This document shows, in pieces, positions 45,744 through 54,513 of a DNA stretch of 64,000 nucleotides. How positions within the stretch are numbered: position 1 is the stretch's first letter; every line of letters starts with the position of its first letter. A program made the translations under genes and the position numbers. The notes beneath the pieces were generated by a model, which was not told the DNA's origin, searched no databases, and worked only from the letters and a program-made list of their open reading frames with translations. This stretch comes from Alphaproteobacteria bacterium HT1-32 (lineage in GTDB: Bacteria > Pseudomonadota > Alphaproteobacteria > Rhodospirillales > HT1-32): NCBI GenBank assembly GCA_009649675.1, contig WJPL01000001.1, positions 304,889 through 368,888 on the forward strand, written 5' to 3'.

Positions 45744-46217
45744 ATGATCGATTCAAAACAGATCAGCAGTGAATTTGACCGGTATGATCGCAAGATACTG
45801 GAGATACTGGCTGAAAATGGCCGCCTCACGATCACCGAACTTGCAGACCGGATCGGGCTGTCAAAAACCCCCTGTCAGAACCGGGTAAGACGACTGGAAA
45901 AAGACGGCGTGATACGGGGCTATCGTGCCATTCTGGACCCGGTATCCATGGGTGCTGCCCATATCGCCTTTGTCGAGGTTCAGTTGTCTGACACCCGCGA
46001 GGCAGCACTCCGTGCCTTCAATGTCGCCGTGCAGGGGCTGCGACCGGTTGAAAGCTGCCACATGATCGCCGGTGGCTTCGATTATCTGCTGAAAGTCAGA
46101 ACCCGCGATATCGCCAGCTATCGTAAGTTCCTCGGAGAGACACTCTCCGCCCTGCCGAACGTCGCACAAACCCGGACATATGTCGTGATGGAAGCAGTAA
46201 AGGATACCGGCGCCTGA
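45744..46217 (+). CDS. Lrp/AsnC-family regulator, probable PutR
   Basis: 157 residues. The N-terminal helix-turn-helix (ILAENGRLTITELADRIGLS, then KTPCQNRVRRLEKDGVI) is followed by a RAM/AsnC ligand-binding domain (AHIAFVEVQL, GGFDYLLKVRTRDIASYRKF). It is transcribed divergently from putA, the arrangement known for PutR, which activates putA in response to proline in alphaproteobacteria. Confidence 0.9.
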   Translation: MIDSKQISSEFDRYDRKILEILAENGRLTITELADRIGLSKTPCQNRVRRLEKDGVIRGYRAILDPVSMGAAHIAFVEVQLSDTREAALRAFNVAVQGLRPVESCHMIAGGFDYLLKVRTRDIASYRKFLGETLSALPNVAQTRTYVVMEAVKDTGA

Positions 46218-46313
46218 GTGACGGCTCTGATTTTCCGGTCGCACCGAAAGGTTTCCCCCGCTAGCATTGACCCTCACCCTGCCTGCGCGAATTAAATCCC
46301 CGGACCTGATCAG

Positions 46314-47057
46314 ATGTTCTCCCTGACAACGACTGTTGCCCTTACGGTTGCCATGCTGGCCACCTCTCTTCTGTCGGGCATCTTCGGAATGGCGGGTGGC
46401 ATGATACTGATGGGCATCCTGATTGCCCTGCTGCCGCTGCCTGCCGCCATGGTTCTGCACGGGGTATCACAGCTTGCTTCAAACGGCTGGCGGGCATGGC
46501 TCTGGCGTCACCACGTCAATCCCCGGATCGCCATCGAATATATTATCGGTGCCGTCATCGCTCTCAGCCTCAGCCTGCTGGTCAAATATGTTCCGGAAAA
46601 ACCTTATGCGCTGATCTCCCTCGGTCTGCTGCCCTTCATCGCCCGCGCAATACCTGACCGGCTGACCCCGGACATGATGAAACGGGGACATTCCGTTCTC
46701 TGCGGCATCATCTGCGTCACCGTACAGATCACCACCGGCATCGCCGGCCCCATTCTGGATACCTACTTCATCCGTTCCGGCCTCGACCGCAAAGCCATCG
46801 TTGCCACCAAAGCCAGTGTTCAGGTCTTCGGCCATATATCGAAGCTGATCTATTTCGGCGCACTGATTGACGAGGCCGCCGGCGTCGACCCAGTCCTTGC
46901 AGCCATTGCCATCGTCTGCGCCGTCGTCGGCACCACGCTTGCCAGCCGGGTGCTGGAGGTGATGACAGAAGCCCAGTTCAGAAAATGGACCAATCTGATC
47001 ATCACCTGCGTCGCACTGACCTATATCGCCAACGGCCTCTGGCTGCTGATCCGGTAA
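46314..47057 (+). CDS. TauE/SafE-family sulfite/anion exporter
   Basis: 247 residues with repeated hydrophobic helices and the family motif LSGIFGMAGGMILMGILIAL. Its second half (VLCGIICVTVQITTGIAGPI) repeats the pattern. Members move sulfite, sulfoacetate or other organosulfonate anions. The substrate here is unknown. Confidence 0.88.
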   Translation: MFSLTTTVALTVAMLATSLLSGIFGMAGGMILMGILIALLPLPAAMVLHGVSQLASNGWRAWLWRHHVNPRIAIEYIIGAVIALSLSLLVKYVPEKPYALISLGLLPFIARAIPDRLTPDMMKRGHSVLCGIICVTVQITTGIAGPILDTYFIRSGLDRKAIVATKASVQVFGHISKLIYFGALIDEAAGVDPVLAAIAIVCAVVGTTLASRVLEVMTEAQFRKWTNLIITCVALTYIANGLWLLIR

Positions 47058-47095
47058 CGACTGCCACCCGGTTTCCTGAACCCGGCGGCGATTGC

Positions 47096-48049
47096 CTAAA
47101 GTTTCAGGCCGCAGCTTTCAAACGCCGCTTTCGTTGCCGCTTTCTCAGCATCCGTCAGTTGCAGCAACGGCTTGCGAACCGGGCCACCGGCCTGGCCCAG
47201 CAGTTCCTGCCAGTATTTCTGATGGGCCTGCGGCTTGCCGCCGGGACGGGTATCCTTCAGGGCCTTGCGAACCGGCTCCAGACTGTCCCGAACCTTGCGG
47301 GCGGCCTCGACCTCACCTTTGAACGCAAGATCGGTATATTCGCGCATCCGCTTGTCGTTCTTGGTCTGAAGCAGATAAGGCGGTGACGAGCAGAGGTAGA
47401 GACGCCAGTTAAGCTCGACGATATTATCAAACCATTCATCTTCCGACGCGGTGCTGACAATCAGCTTGTCACCGGCAAGGCGGGTCAGTTCCTTATACAT
47501 CTCGCGCTCAACGCTGTATTTGATCGCGACGATATTCGGCAGATCAGCGATCCGGGCGCAGAGTTCCGGGCTCATCAGATAGCCGGAGTCCGGGTGGCTC
47601 CACATGGCGATACCGATATTCACCTGCTCGGAGACAGCCTTGTAATAGGCCATCAGGGTTTCGTCCTGGTCATGGATGAAATGCAGAATCGGCGCATGAA
47701 CGACGATGTAGTCGGCCCCGACCGCTTCTGCATGCTTCGCCAGTTCGATCACCGTATCGAAATTCTGGTCAGAGCAGGACATGATCGTCCCGGCAGCGCC
47801 GCCAACCTCATCAACCGCAATTTCAAAATTCCGCTTCCGCTCCTCGATCGACATGGAGAAGAACTCGCCCTGTTTACCGGCGATGAAGAAGCCGTCGATC
47901 TCCAGATCATCGATCCAGTGCCGCAGATTGGCGCGAAGTCCCGCTTCATTCATGGAAGAATCCGGGTTGAACGGATTCAGGGCAGCAGCCCAGATACCGG
48001 TCATATTCTCGCGGGCGTAATCCTTGGCGTCATTGCGGCTGTATTTCAT
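47096..48049 (-). CDS. DHDPS/NAL-family lyase
   Basis: 317 residues. The Schiff-base lysine is K177 in IVAIKYSVE, and the N-terminal GKQGEFFSMSIEER corresponds to the family's G-x-x-GE loop. The usual tyrosines of the active site are replaced (HAPILHF and AMWSHPDSGY), so it is not a canonical dihydrodipicolinate synthase. It probably cleaves or dehydrates a 2-oxo sugar acid. It is divergent from the molybdenum hydroxylase gene at 48198. Confidence 0.85.
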   Translation of the reverse strand: MKYSRNDAKDYARENMTGIWAAALNPFNPDSSMNEAGLRANLRHWIDDLEIDGFFIAGKQGEFFSMSIEERKRNFEIAVDEVGGAAGTIMSCSDQNFDTVIELAKHAEAVGADYIVVHAPILHFIHDQDETLMAYYKAVSEQVNIGIAMWSHPDSGYLMSPELCARIADLPNIVAIKYSVEREMYKELTRLAGDKLIVSTASEDEWFDNIVELNWRLYLCSSPPYLLQTKNDKRMREYTDLAFKGEVEAARKVRDSLEPVRKALKDTRPGGKPQAHQKYWQELLGQAGGPVRKPLLQLTDAEKAATKAAFESCGLKL

Positions 48050-48107
48050 CTGAACGTCCTCTGTCGATCTCTGGTTATTTTGTCCTGACTATGACGATGG
48101 CCGAAAA

Positions 48108-48171
48108 TTATGTCGAGACCCCGTTTTGATCTACTGGCGAATTGGCGTTGCACCGTTATGATCGGACATAA
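48108..48171. promoter_or_regulatory. Widely spaced inverted repeat in divergent promoter
   Basis: TTATGTC at 48108-48114 and its complement GACATAA at 48165-48171, 50 bp apart, lie between the DHDPS-family and molybdenum-hydroxylase genes. They could be half-sites of a looped regulator, but the match is short. Confidence 0.35.
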
Positions 48172-48197
48172 CATCTATCAGGGAAGGGCAGACCAGC

Positions 48198-50480
48198 ATG
48201 CGCATTGGCGAATCACAGGTTCGGGTTGAAGATGACAGGCTGTTACGGGGCGGCGGACGCTACACAGCCGACCACAAGGCAGACGGTGAAGCCCGGATGG
48301 TCATCCTGCGCGCACCCCTCGCTGCGGGGCGTATCCTCGAACTGGATATCAGTGACGCACGCGACATGCCGGGTATCATCGACATCATCACCCATGCCGA
48401 CCTGAAACAGGAAGGCATCGGCCCGATCCTGCCGGTGATCAAACATCCGGCCCCCGATGGCGGTGAGATGTACGCCCCGGAATTCATGCCGCTGGCGGGT
48501 GAGCGTGTCATGCATGTGGGCGAGCCGGTTGCGGCGATCATTGCTGAAAGCCTTGCCGAAGCCGAAGCCGCCCTGGAAGCCATCATTCTGGATATTGATG
48601 AGGAACCGTCAGTTTGCGATTGTCTGGACGCCATCAAGCCGGATGCGCCGAAAATCTGGCCCGAAAAACCAGACAACAGGGTTTTCCTGTTCGAACAGGG
48701 CGATAGCGCGAAGGTCGAGGACGCTTTCTCTAAAGCCGCGCATATTGTTGAAGAGCGTTTTCGTATCACCCGCATTACCGCGGTGGCCATGGAGCCGCGC
48801 GCTGCGCTGGCCAGCTATGACGCGGATACCGAACGTTTCAGGCTGGTTCACGGCGCCCAGTCAGCGCACCGGCAGCAGGCCCCCATGGCCGCTATCCTCG
48901 GTGTGAAACCGGACCAGCTGCAACTGGTCGTCGCCGATACCGGTGGCGGGTTCGGCATGAAGAATGCCCCTTACGCGGAATATATGCTGTCGCTGATTGC
49001 CGCCCGGCGCACCGGCCGCACGATCCGCTGGATTGCGACCCGCCTCGAATCCTTCATGGCCGACGCACAGGCGCGGGATCAGGTCGCCGATGCGGCCCTT
49101 GCGTTGGATGCAGACGGCAATTTCATCGGACTTCGGGTAAAAACAGTGGCCGGACTGGGTGCCTATATGGGGCCGATGTCCGGACATCCGCCGACGATGA
49201 ATGTTGGCAGCCTGTCCGGTGTCTATCGCACCCCGGCCATTCATGTCAGCGTCACCGGCGTCCATACCAACACCATGTATACCGCACCCTATCGTGGGGC
49301 CGGGCGACCGGAAGCAACTTACGTCATTGAACGCCTGATCGACATCGCCGCCCGCAAGCTGGGCCGTGACCGGGCCGATATACGCCGTCAGAACATGATC
49401 ACTGCTGAACAAATGCCCTATGATACGGGTTTTGTTTTCACTTATGATTCCGGCAATTTCCCGGCGGTGCTGGACCGCACACTGGAACTGTCGGACTGGG
49501 CGGGATTTGAAGACCGCCGGGCAGAGGCAAAGGCACGGGGAAAACTGCGCGGGATTGGTATCTCCTGCCCGATTGAAATTGCCGGTGGCCCGTTCAACGG
49601 ACCGGCGCCAGAATTTGCCCGCATCGAACTGACCACTGACGGCAAGGCGACGGCCTTCATCGGCTCTGTCGATTCCGGACAGGGGCATCAGACCGTGTTT
49701 CGCCAGATGATCTGCCAGCAACTCGACATCAGTCCGGAAGATGTCACCATCATCTCCGGTGACAGTGACCGGGTCTCGAAAGGGACCGGCAGTTTCGGCT
49801 CTCGCTCGATGGGGGCTGCGGGCACTGCCATCAATACAACCGTCCTCGACATTTCCGAGCAGCTGAAGCCGAAAGCCAGCGAAATGCTGGAAACCCATGT
49901 CGCTGACATTAACTTCAGTGACGGAACTTTCCGGGTAACCGGAACTGACCGGATGGTGCGGCTGATCGACGTGCTTCAGGAACAGGCCACACCAATAGAT
50001 GCGGAATCCTTTGTCGGCGCAGACAATGCCACTTTCCCGAACGGATGCCATATCTGCGAAGTCGAGATCGACCCCGACACCGGCGACATGGAGATGAAAT
50101 CCTATATCGTGGTTGATGATGTCGGCACGGTCATCAACCCGCTGTTGCTGAAAGGCCAGATTCATGGCGGCGTGGCCCAGGGTGCCGGTCAGGCCCTCAT
50201 GGAGAACATTCATTACGATCCGGACAGCGGCCAGCTGATCTCTGCCTCTTTCATGGATTACGGCATGCCACGGGCTGACACCTTCTCCGAGATCGAGGTC
50301 GAGGCGCTTTCAGTCCCGACGAAAGTAAACCCACTCGGTGTAAAGGGTGCCGGTGAAGCCGGTACGGTTGGCGCTCTGCCTGCCTGTGTCAGTGCCGTTT
50401 GCGATGCCATTGATGTTGATCATATGGATATGCCGACGACACCGGAGCGGGTCTGGCGGGCCTTGCAAGGTAAAGCCTGA
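48198..50480 (+). CDS. Xanthine dehydrogenase-family molybdopterin subunit (CoxL-like)
   Basis: 760 residues. The active-site loop is PYRGAGRPEATYV, the form II type; the form I carbon monoxide enzyme carries an AYRCSFR motif with a selenium/copper-binding Cys, which is absent here. Mo-cofactor segments (GGGFGMKNAPYAEYMLSL, GVKGAGEAGTVGALPA with the likely catalytic glutamate) are present. The Fe-S and FAD subunits needed for electron transfer are not adjacent. It probably hydroxylates an aromatic or heterocyclic compound or an aldehyde. A hairpin follows it. Confidence 0.9.
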   Translation: MRIGESQVRVEDDRLLRGGGRYTADHKADGEARMVILRAPLAAGRILELDISDARDMPGIIDIITHADLKQEGIGPILPVIKHPAPDGGEMYAPEFMPLAGERVMHVGEPVAAIIAESLAEAEAALEAIILDIDEEPSVCDCLDAIKPDAPKIWPEKPDNRVFLFEQGDSAKVEDAFSKAAHIVEERFRITRITAVAMEPRAALASYDADTERFRLVHGAQSAHRQQAPMAAILGVKPDQLQLVVADTGGGFGMKNAPYAEYMLSLIAARRTGRTIRWIATRLESFMADAQARDQVADAALALDADGNFIGLRVKTVAGLGAYMGPMSGHPPTMNVGSLSGVYRTPAIHVSVTGVHTNTMYTAPYRGAGRPEATYVIERLIDIAARKLGRDRADIRRQNMITAEQMPYDTGFVFTYDSGNFPAVLDRTLELSDWAGFEDRRAEAKARGKLRGIGISCPIEIAGGPFNGPAPEFARIELTTDGKATAFIGSVDSGQGHQTVFRQMICQQLDISPEDVTIISGDSDRVSKGTGSFGSRSMGAAGTAINTTVLDISEQLKPKASEMLETHVADINFSDGTFRVTGTDRMVRLIDVLQEQATPIDAESFVGADNATFPNGCHICEVEIDPDTGDMEMKSYIVVDDVGTVINPLLLKGQIHGGVAQGAGQALMENIHYDPDSGQLISASFMDYGMPRADTFSEIEVEALSVPTKVNPLGVKGAGEAGTVGALPACVSAVCDAIDVDHMDMPTTPERVWRALQGKA

Positions 50481-50488
50481 TATCGCAC

Positions 50489-50518
50489 CCCGCTTGCGTC
50501 GGCTCCGGGGCAAGCGGG
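50489..50518 (+). terminator. Possible terminator after the molybdenum hydroxylase
   Basis: A perfect 9-bp stem, CCCGCTTGC with GCAAGCGGG, and a 12-nt loop, 8 bp after the stop codon. No T-tract follows at once, so its strength is uncertain. Confidence 0.5.
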
Positions 50519-50679
50519 CGGTTGAAACGAACAACCTTTTAATCCTCATCATCCCCGGGCGACCGAAAGGCCGGTTGTCCGGGATCTCTGTTACTGGAGA
50601 AGACTTCCAGACCTTCCGGTTTTGATGTCCGGGCATCAATGGCCGCTCATTTCCTGAGATCAGCCAACAGTTCAGGGCG

Positions 50680-50724
50680 TTGACTCCATCGGGCCTTCCT
50701 GTTTAATTTCAAATTGTCGACAAT
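50680..50724 (+). promoter_or_regulatory. Sigma70 promoter with FCD-type GntR operator
   Basis: TTGACT (50680-50685), a 16-bp spacer and TTTAAT (50702-50707) form a promoter. The perfect palindrome ATTGTCGACAAT at 50713-50724 covers the predicted start site. This sequence resembles known operators of FadR-subfamily GntR regulators, one of which is encoded immediately downstream, so autoregulation is likely. Confidence 0.75.
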
Positions 50725-50738
50725 CGACTGGACACAGT

Positions 50739-51443
50739 ATGCCATTAGAATTCGAACGTCCGCAGGCGCTTGTGGAAAGCGTGCAGGAAGCCCTGATGAA
50801 CCTGATCTTCAGTGGTGAACTGAATGCCGGCGAACGGCTGAACGAAGCCGCTATCGCCCAGTCTCTTGGCGTAAGCCGCAGCCCGGTCCGCGAGGCAATC
50901 CGCGCATTGGCGCAAACCGGCCTGATCGTCATTCATCAGAACCGTGGGGCTTTCCTCCGGGTGTTCAGTGATGATGAAATCAGCGAGATGTACGATTTCC
51001 GGTGCATGCTGGCCCGCGAGGCCGGGGAGCGGGCAGCAACCCGCATCAGCGCGTCCGACCTGACCAGGCTCTCCGAGATCATCGACGATATCGAGAGGAT
51101 CACCGACGCAGGTTCCGTTCGGGAATTCTTTCCCCTGAACATCGAATTTCACCGGATCATCGTGGTTGCCAGCGGCAACCGGCGCCTGGCATCAAGCTAC
51201 TTCGACATTGCCCGGGAACACAGGCTGTTTCGGCAATATTGCATGCAGTTCACCGGCAAGCCGGAAGAACGTGGTCTGGCGCACCAGCAGGCATCCAATC
51301 AGGAACACAAACTTATTCTCGAAGCGTTGCGCAAGCAGGACACGCAGGCAGCAGGTGAACTGCTGTATCAGCACGACCTCAGCGGACAGCAACGCACCGA
51401 CGAATTGCGCACGGCGGCCGCAGCAAAAACATCAGCCGCCTGA
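50739..51443 (+). CDS. GntR-family regulator (FCD subfamily)
   Basis: 234 residues. The N-terminal winged helix (LNEAAIAQSLGVSRSPVREA, then IRALAQTGLIVIHQNRG) is followed by an all-helical FCD ligand domain with metal-binding residues (EFHRIIVVASGNRRL). It is the first gene of a run with tctC, tctB, tctA and the enolase-superfamily gene; a 17-bp gap links it to tctC. Confidence 0.93.
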   Translation: MPLEFERPQALVESVQEALMNLIFSGELNAGERLNEAAIAQSLGVSRSPVREAIRALAQTGLIVIHQNRGAFLRVFSDDEISEMYDFRCMLAREAGERAATRISASDLTRLSEIIDDIERITDAGSVREFFPLNIEFHRIIVVASGNRRLASSYFDIAREHRLFRQYCMQFTGKPEERGLAHQQASNQEHKLILEALRKQDTQAAGELLYQHDLSGQQRTDELRTAAAAKTSAA

Positions 51444-51460
51444 CAACGGGAGAACAGAAA

Positions 51461-52420
51461 ATGAAACGTCTTTTACCTTCAGTTTTACTCGGAGCTGCCC
51501 TCGTGGCATCTCCTGCCCTGGCCGAATTTCCGGAAAAGGAAATCGTGGTCATGGTCAATTATGGTGCCGGTGGCGCCGTTGATCGCACAGCGCGTTCATT
51601 GCAGAAGTTCCTCCCGACGGCGCTTGGCCAGACCGTGGTTGTTGAAAATCATGGTGGGGCAAGCGGCAAGATCGGCATCCAGAAATATATGGATGCCCCG
51701 CATGATGGCTATACGGTTCTGACCGCATTCGCACCGGCCACAACCTACGTCAAGTTCAAGGACCCCAAGGTTTTCAGCATGGATGACCTCGCCGTCATCA
51801 ACGTGCAGTGGACTGACCCGGCAATCCTGATCGCACGCAAGGATACGGGCTGGAAAACTCTCGACGACATGATCGAGGCCGTGAAGGCCGATCCGAACAA
51901 ATACACCATTTCCTCAAGTGGCGCCGGAGCCGTCGGCAACCTGTTGTCGCAGGATCTGTTCAGGAAACTCGGCCTGAAGATCAAGATCGTGCCTTACAAA
52001 GGTGGCGGCAAAGCCCGCAAAGCCTTCCTCAGCGGTGAAGTCAACATGACAGCAGCCGGTGCAGGCGGTGCGCTCTCCGCGCGCGACGAGGCTGTCGTGC
52101 TTGGCGCTTTCTGGTCCGGCAAGGTCGAAGGCTGGCCGGAAGCAAAGCCGCTCAACCCGATGCTGGAAAAGTATGGTGTGACTGTGCCTGACGGTGGTGC
52201 CTACCGGTTCCATGCGGTCCATGCAGATGTGAAGAAAAATCACCCTGACCGCTTTGCAAAGCTGGTCGAGGCATTCCGCACGACCACGACCGAAGACAAG
52301 GATTTCATCGCTTTCGCCGACAAGACAGGCGTTGGCCGTGACTGGCATGGTCCCGACAAGTCTGACGCGCTGATCCGCAGCGTCGACAAGACTTTCGAGG
52401 ATATTCTGTCCGGAAAGTAA
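51461..52420 (+). CDS. tctC: Tripartite tricarboxylate transporter binding protein
   Basis: 319 residues with a signal peptide ending in ASPALA-EFPEKEI. Typical TctC sequence follows (IVVMVNYGAGGAVDRTARSL, VVVENHGGASGKIGIQKYMD, then the ligand-binding middle). It captures organic acids in the periplasm for the TctAB permease encoded downstream. Confidence 0.93.
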   Translation: MKRLLPSVLLGAALVASPALAEFPEKEIVVMVNYGAGGAVDRTARSLQKFLPTALGQTVVVENHGGASGKIGIQKYMDAPHDGYTVLTAFAPATTYVKFKDPKVFSMDDLAVINVQWTDPAILIARKDTGWKTLDDMIEAVKADPNKYTISSSGAGAVGNLLSQDLFRKLGLKIKIVPYKGGGKARKAFLSGEVNMTAAGAGGALSARDEAVVLGAFWSGKVEGWPEAKPLNPMLEKYGVTVPDGGAYRFHAVHADVKKNHPDRFAKLVEAFRTTTTEDKDFIAFADKTGVGRDWHGPDKSDALIRSVDKTFEDILSGK

Positions 52421-52440
52421 ACCGGCACGAAAGCAGATCT

Positions 52441-52495
52441 GTCAGGTTTTCTGACTGAGGATAAAACGTCCGGCTTCTTCACAGGGCCGGACGTT
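52441..52495 (+). terminator. Hairpins between tctC and tctB, probable partial terminator
   Basis: A small hairpin GTCAG-GTTTT-CTGAC (52441-52455) is followed by a perfect 10-bp stem, AACGTCCGGC with GCCGGACGTT, and an 11-nt loop (52465-52495). Such structures after binding-protein genes usually reduce read-through so that more binding protein than permease is made. Confidence 0.65.
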
Positions 52496-52552
52496 CTTCA
52501 TATCCTGACATCTCATTGCACCTGACCACACACCAAACAGACTGAAACATTC

Positions 52553-53014
52553 ATGCGTCTGAAATCCATCTTTCCTGTCCTTGCAGTTACGGTTCTGGGC
52601 TTTGGCTGGGCTGTCTGGATGTTGCAGGGCACGCTTGCCGATAAATATGGCGGCGCCGAATCAGTCCTGCTGATAGAGCCCCTCGTCTGGCTTCTGGGCG
52701 GTGCAGGCTTTCTGGTCATCATCGAAATGCTGGCCGGGCGGACTGACGACCGGGAGGATACCGGGCTGGCTGATCCACGCCGGCTGTCCCTGCTCGCCGG
52801 GATGATCCTTTATGCTGCGGCGCTTCCCTTTCTGGGCTTTGTCATTTCCTCTGTCCTGTTTTCAGTCGGACTTGCCGCAGCTCTTGGCCTGCGCGGACGA
52901 TGGCTGGTGCTCACCCCCGTAATTTGCATGGCCCTCATTCTCGGATTTTTCTCGTTCATGCTGGGGCTGCGCCTGCCGCTCTGGCCGGTCTTTCTTACCG
53001 GAGGCGGCGTATGA
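52553..53014 (+). CDS. tctB: Tripartite tricarboxylate transporter small permease
   Basis: 153 residues, about four membrane helices (FPVLAVTVLGFGWAVWML, PLVWLLGGAGFLVIIEML and two more near the C-terminus). Its stop overlaps the tctA start (ATGA). It is the poorly conserved small subunit. Confidence 0.9.
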   Translation: MRLKSIFPVLAVTVLGFGWAVWMLQGTLADKYGGAESVLLIEPLVWLLGGAGFLVIIEMLAGRTDDREDTGLADPRRLSLLAGMILYAAALPFLGFVISSVLFSVGLAAALGLRGRWLVLTPVICMALILGFFSFMLGLRLPLWPVFLTGGGV

Positions 53015-54513
53015 TTGACTGGGTAAACATGTCAGCCGGCCTCGACCTGCTGCTCAACTGGCAGACACCACTGGTCATTTTCGCCGGCATGATGCTGGGC
53101 CTGATCATCGGTGTTATTCCCGGCATGACGGCAGCACTGGGGCTGGCGATCATTCTGCCGCTTACCTTTTCGATGGATGCCCTGACCGCCCTGATCCTGA
53201 TGACCTCCGTTTATACCGGCAGTCTGACAGGCGGGGGGATCCTTGCCATCCTTATCAACACACCCGGCACGCCGGGGGCGGTCGCGACAACCTTCGACGG
53301 CTATCCGATGGCCCGGCAGGGACGACATAATCTGGCGCTTGGCTTGCAGATCGCAGCTTCCGTGATTGGCGGACTTCTGTCTTATCTGGTTTTGCTGGTG
53401 GCCATCCATCCGATGACCTGGCTTGCCCTCCAGTTCGGGTCCGGTGAAATGCTGGCACTGACCATCTTCGTCATCATCTTCGTTGGTGTGTTGCAGGGCA
53501 AATATCTGACCCGCTCTCTGTTCGCCGGTGCCCTAGGCCTGCTGATGTCGACCATCGGTACCAGCGTTGCAACCGGTGTCACCCGCGGCACGATGGGGTT
53601 CTCCGAACTGGAAGACGGCCTGCCGCTTATCCTCTGCGTCATCGGTATGTTCGCCATCCCCGAACTGATTTCGCTCGTCACCCGCCCGGCCATCAGCGAC
53701 AGCGATGTCAGCCGGGGTAACAATCTTCGCGAACTCTGGCAGGGCGTCACCCTTGTCTTCCGGCGGGTCCGCATCTGGGCACAGGGCAGCATCATCGGTA
53801 TTGTCGTCGGCGTTCTGCCCGCGGCCGGGTCCACCCTCGCCTCACTGAGCAGTTACTCGCTGGCGAAAAAACTGGGACGGCGGGATCAGAAGTTCGGTGA
53901 GGGCGAACCGGATGGCGTCATTGCCGCAGAGAGCGCCAACAACGCATCCGAAGGTGGCGCAATGGCAATCCTGATGGCGCTTGGCATCCCCGGCAGCGCC
54001 TCCACCGCCGTCATTCTCGGCGGTTTTCTGCTGCATGGGCTGGTCCCCGGCATCGGGCTGTTCCGCGACAATGGCCCGCTGGTTTATGGCCTGATCCTCG
54101 GCAACATGCTTCAGATGCTGCTGCTTGGCTTCTTTGCCGTCATCGTGGCCTATTTCGTCGGTCGTGTTGTCACGGTTCCGTCACGCATTCTGGTGCCGCT
54201 GCTGCTGGTGCTGATGTCGGTCGGCGCCTTTGCCTTTCGCGGACTGATGTTCGATGTCTTCGTGCTGTTCGCTTTCGGGCTTATCGGCTGGTTTTTCCGG
54301 CGCTATCACTTCACCCTGCTCAGCTTCATGATCGGTTTGTTTCTGGGACGCCAGCTTGATGAAGACATGGAGCGGGTGCTGATATTGTTCGGCGATGATC
54401 CACTGTCCGCACTGGCCAGTCCAATCACTGCCATTCTGACTGTCTCAACAGTCGGATTACTGAGTTTCATCCTGTTAAAGGGCCTGTTTGCCCGCAAGTC
54501 GAAAGGCCTCTGA
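53011..54513 (+). CDS. tctA: Tripartite tricarboxylate transporter large permease
   Basis: 500 residues from ATG 53011 (MIDWVNMSAGLDLLLNWQTP), overlapping the tctB stop by 4 bp. Family motifs: IIGVIPGMTAALGLAIILPL, the GTPGAVATTFDGYPMARQG loop and GGAMAILMALGIPGSASTAV. It is the ion-driven channel for the TctC ligand. Its stop overlaps the next gene's ATG. Confidence 0.95.
   Translation: MIDWVNMSAGLDLLLNWQTPLVIFAGMMLGLIIGVIPGMTAALGLAIILPLTFSMDALTALILMTSVYTGSLTGGGILAILINTPGTPGAVATTFDGYPMARQGRHNLALGLQIAASVIGGLLSYLVLLVAIHPMTWLALQFGSGEMLALTIFVIIFVGVLQGKYLTRSLFAGALGLLMSTIGTSVATGVTRGTMGFSELEDGLPLILCVIGMFAIPELISLVTRPAISDSDVSRGNNLRELWQGVTLVFRRVRIWAQGSIIGIVVGVLPAAGSTLASLSSYSLAKKLGRRDQKFGEGEPDGVIAAESANNASEGGAMAILMALGIPGSASTAVILGGFLLHGLVPGIGLFRDNGPLVYGLILGNMLQMLLLGFFAVIVAYFVGRVVTVPSRILVPLLLVLMSVGAFAFRGLMFDVFVLFAFGLIGWFFRRYHFTLLSFMIGLFLGRQLDEDMERVLILFGDDPLSALASPITAILTVSTVGLLSFILLKGLFARKSKGL

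Noticed and set aside
48861-50213. A 450-codon minus-strand frame opposite the CoxL-like gene
   Set aside because: Same reason: composition is that of the reverse complement of codons and no motif is present.
48198-50480. Form I aerobic carbon monoxide dehydrogenase large subunit
   Set aside because: The diagnostic AYRCSFR loop is absent; PYRGAGR is the form II type, and the other Cox subunits are missing.
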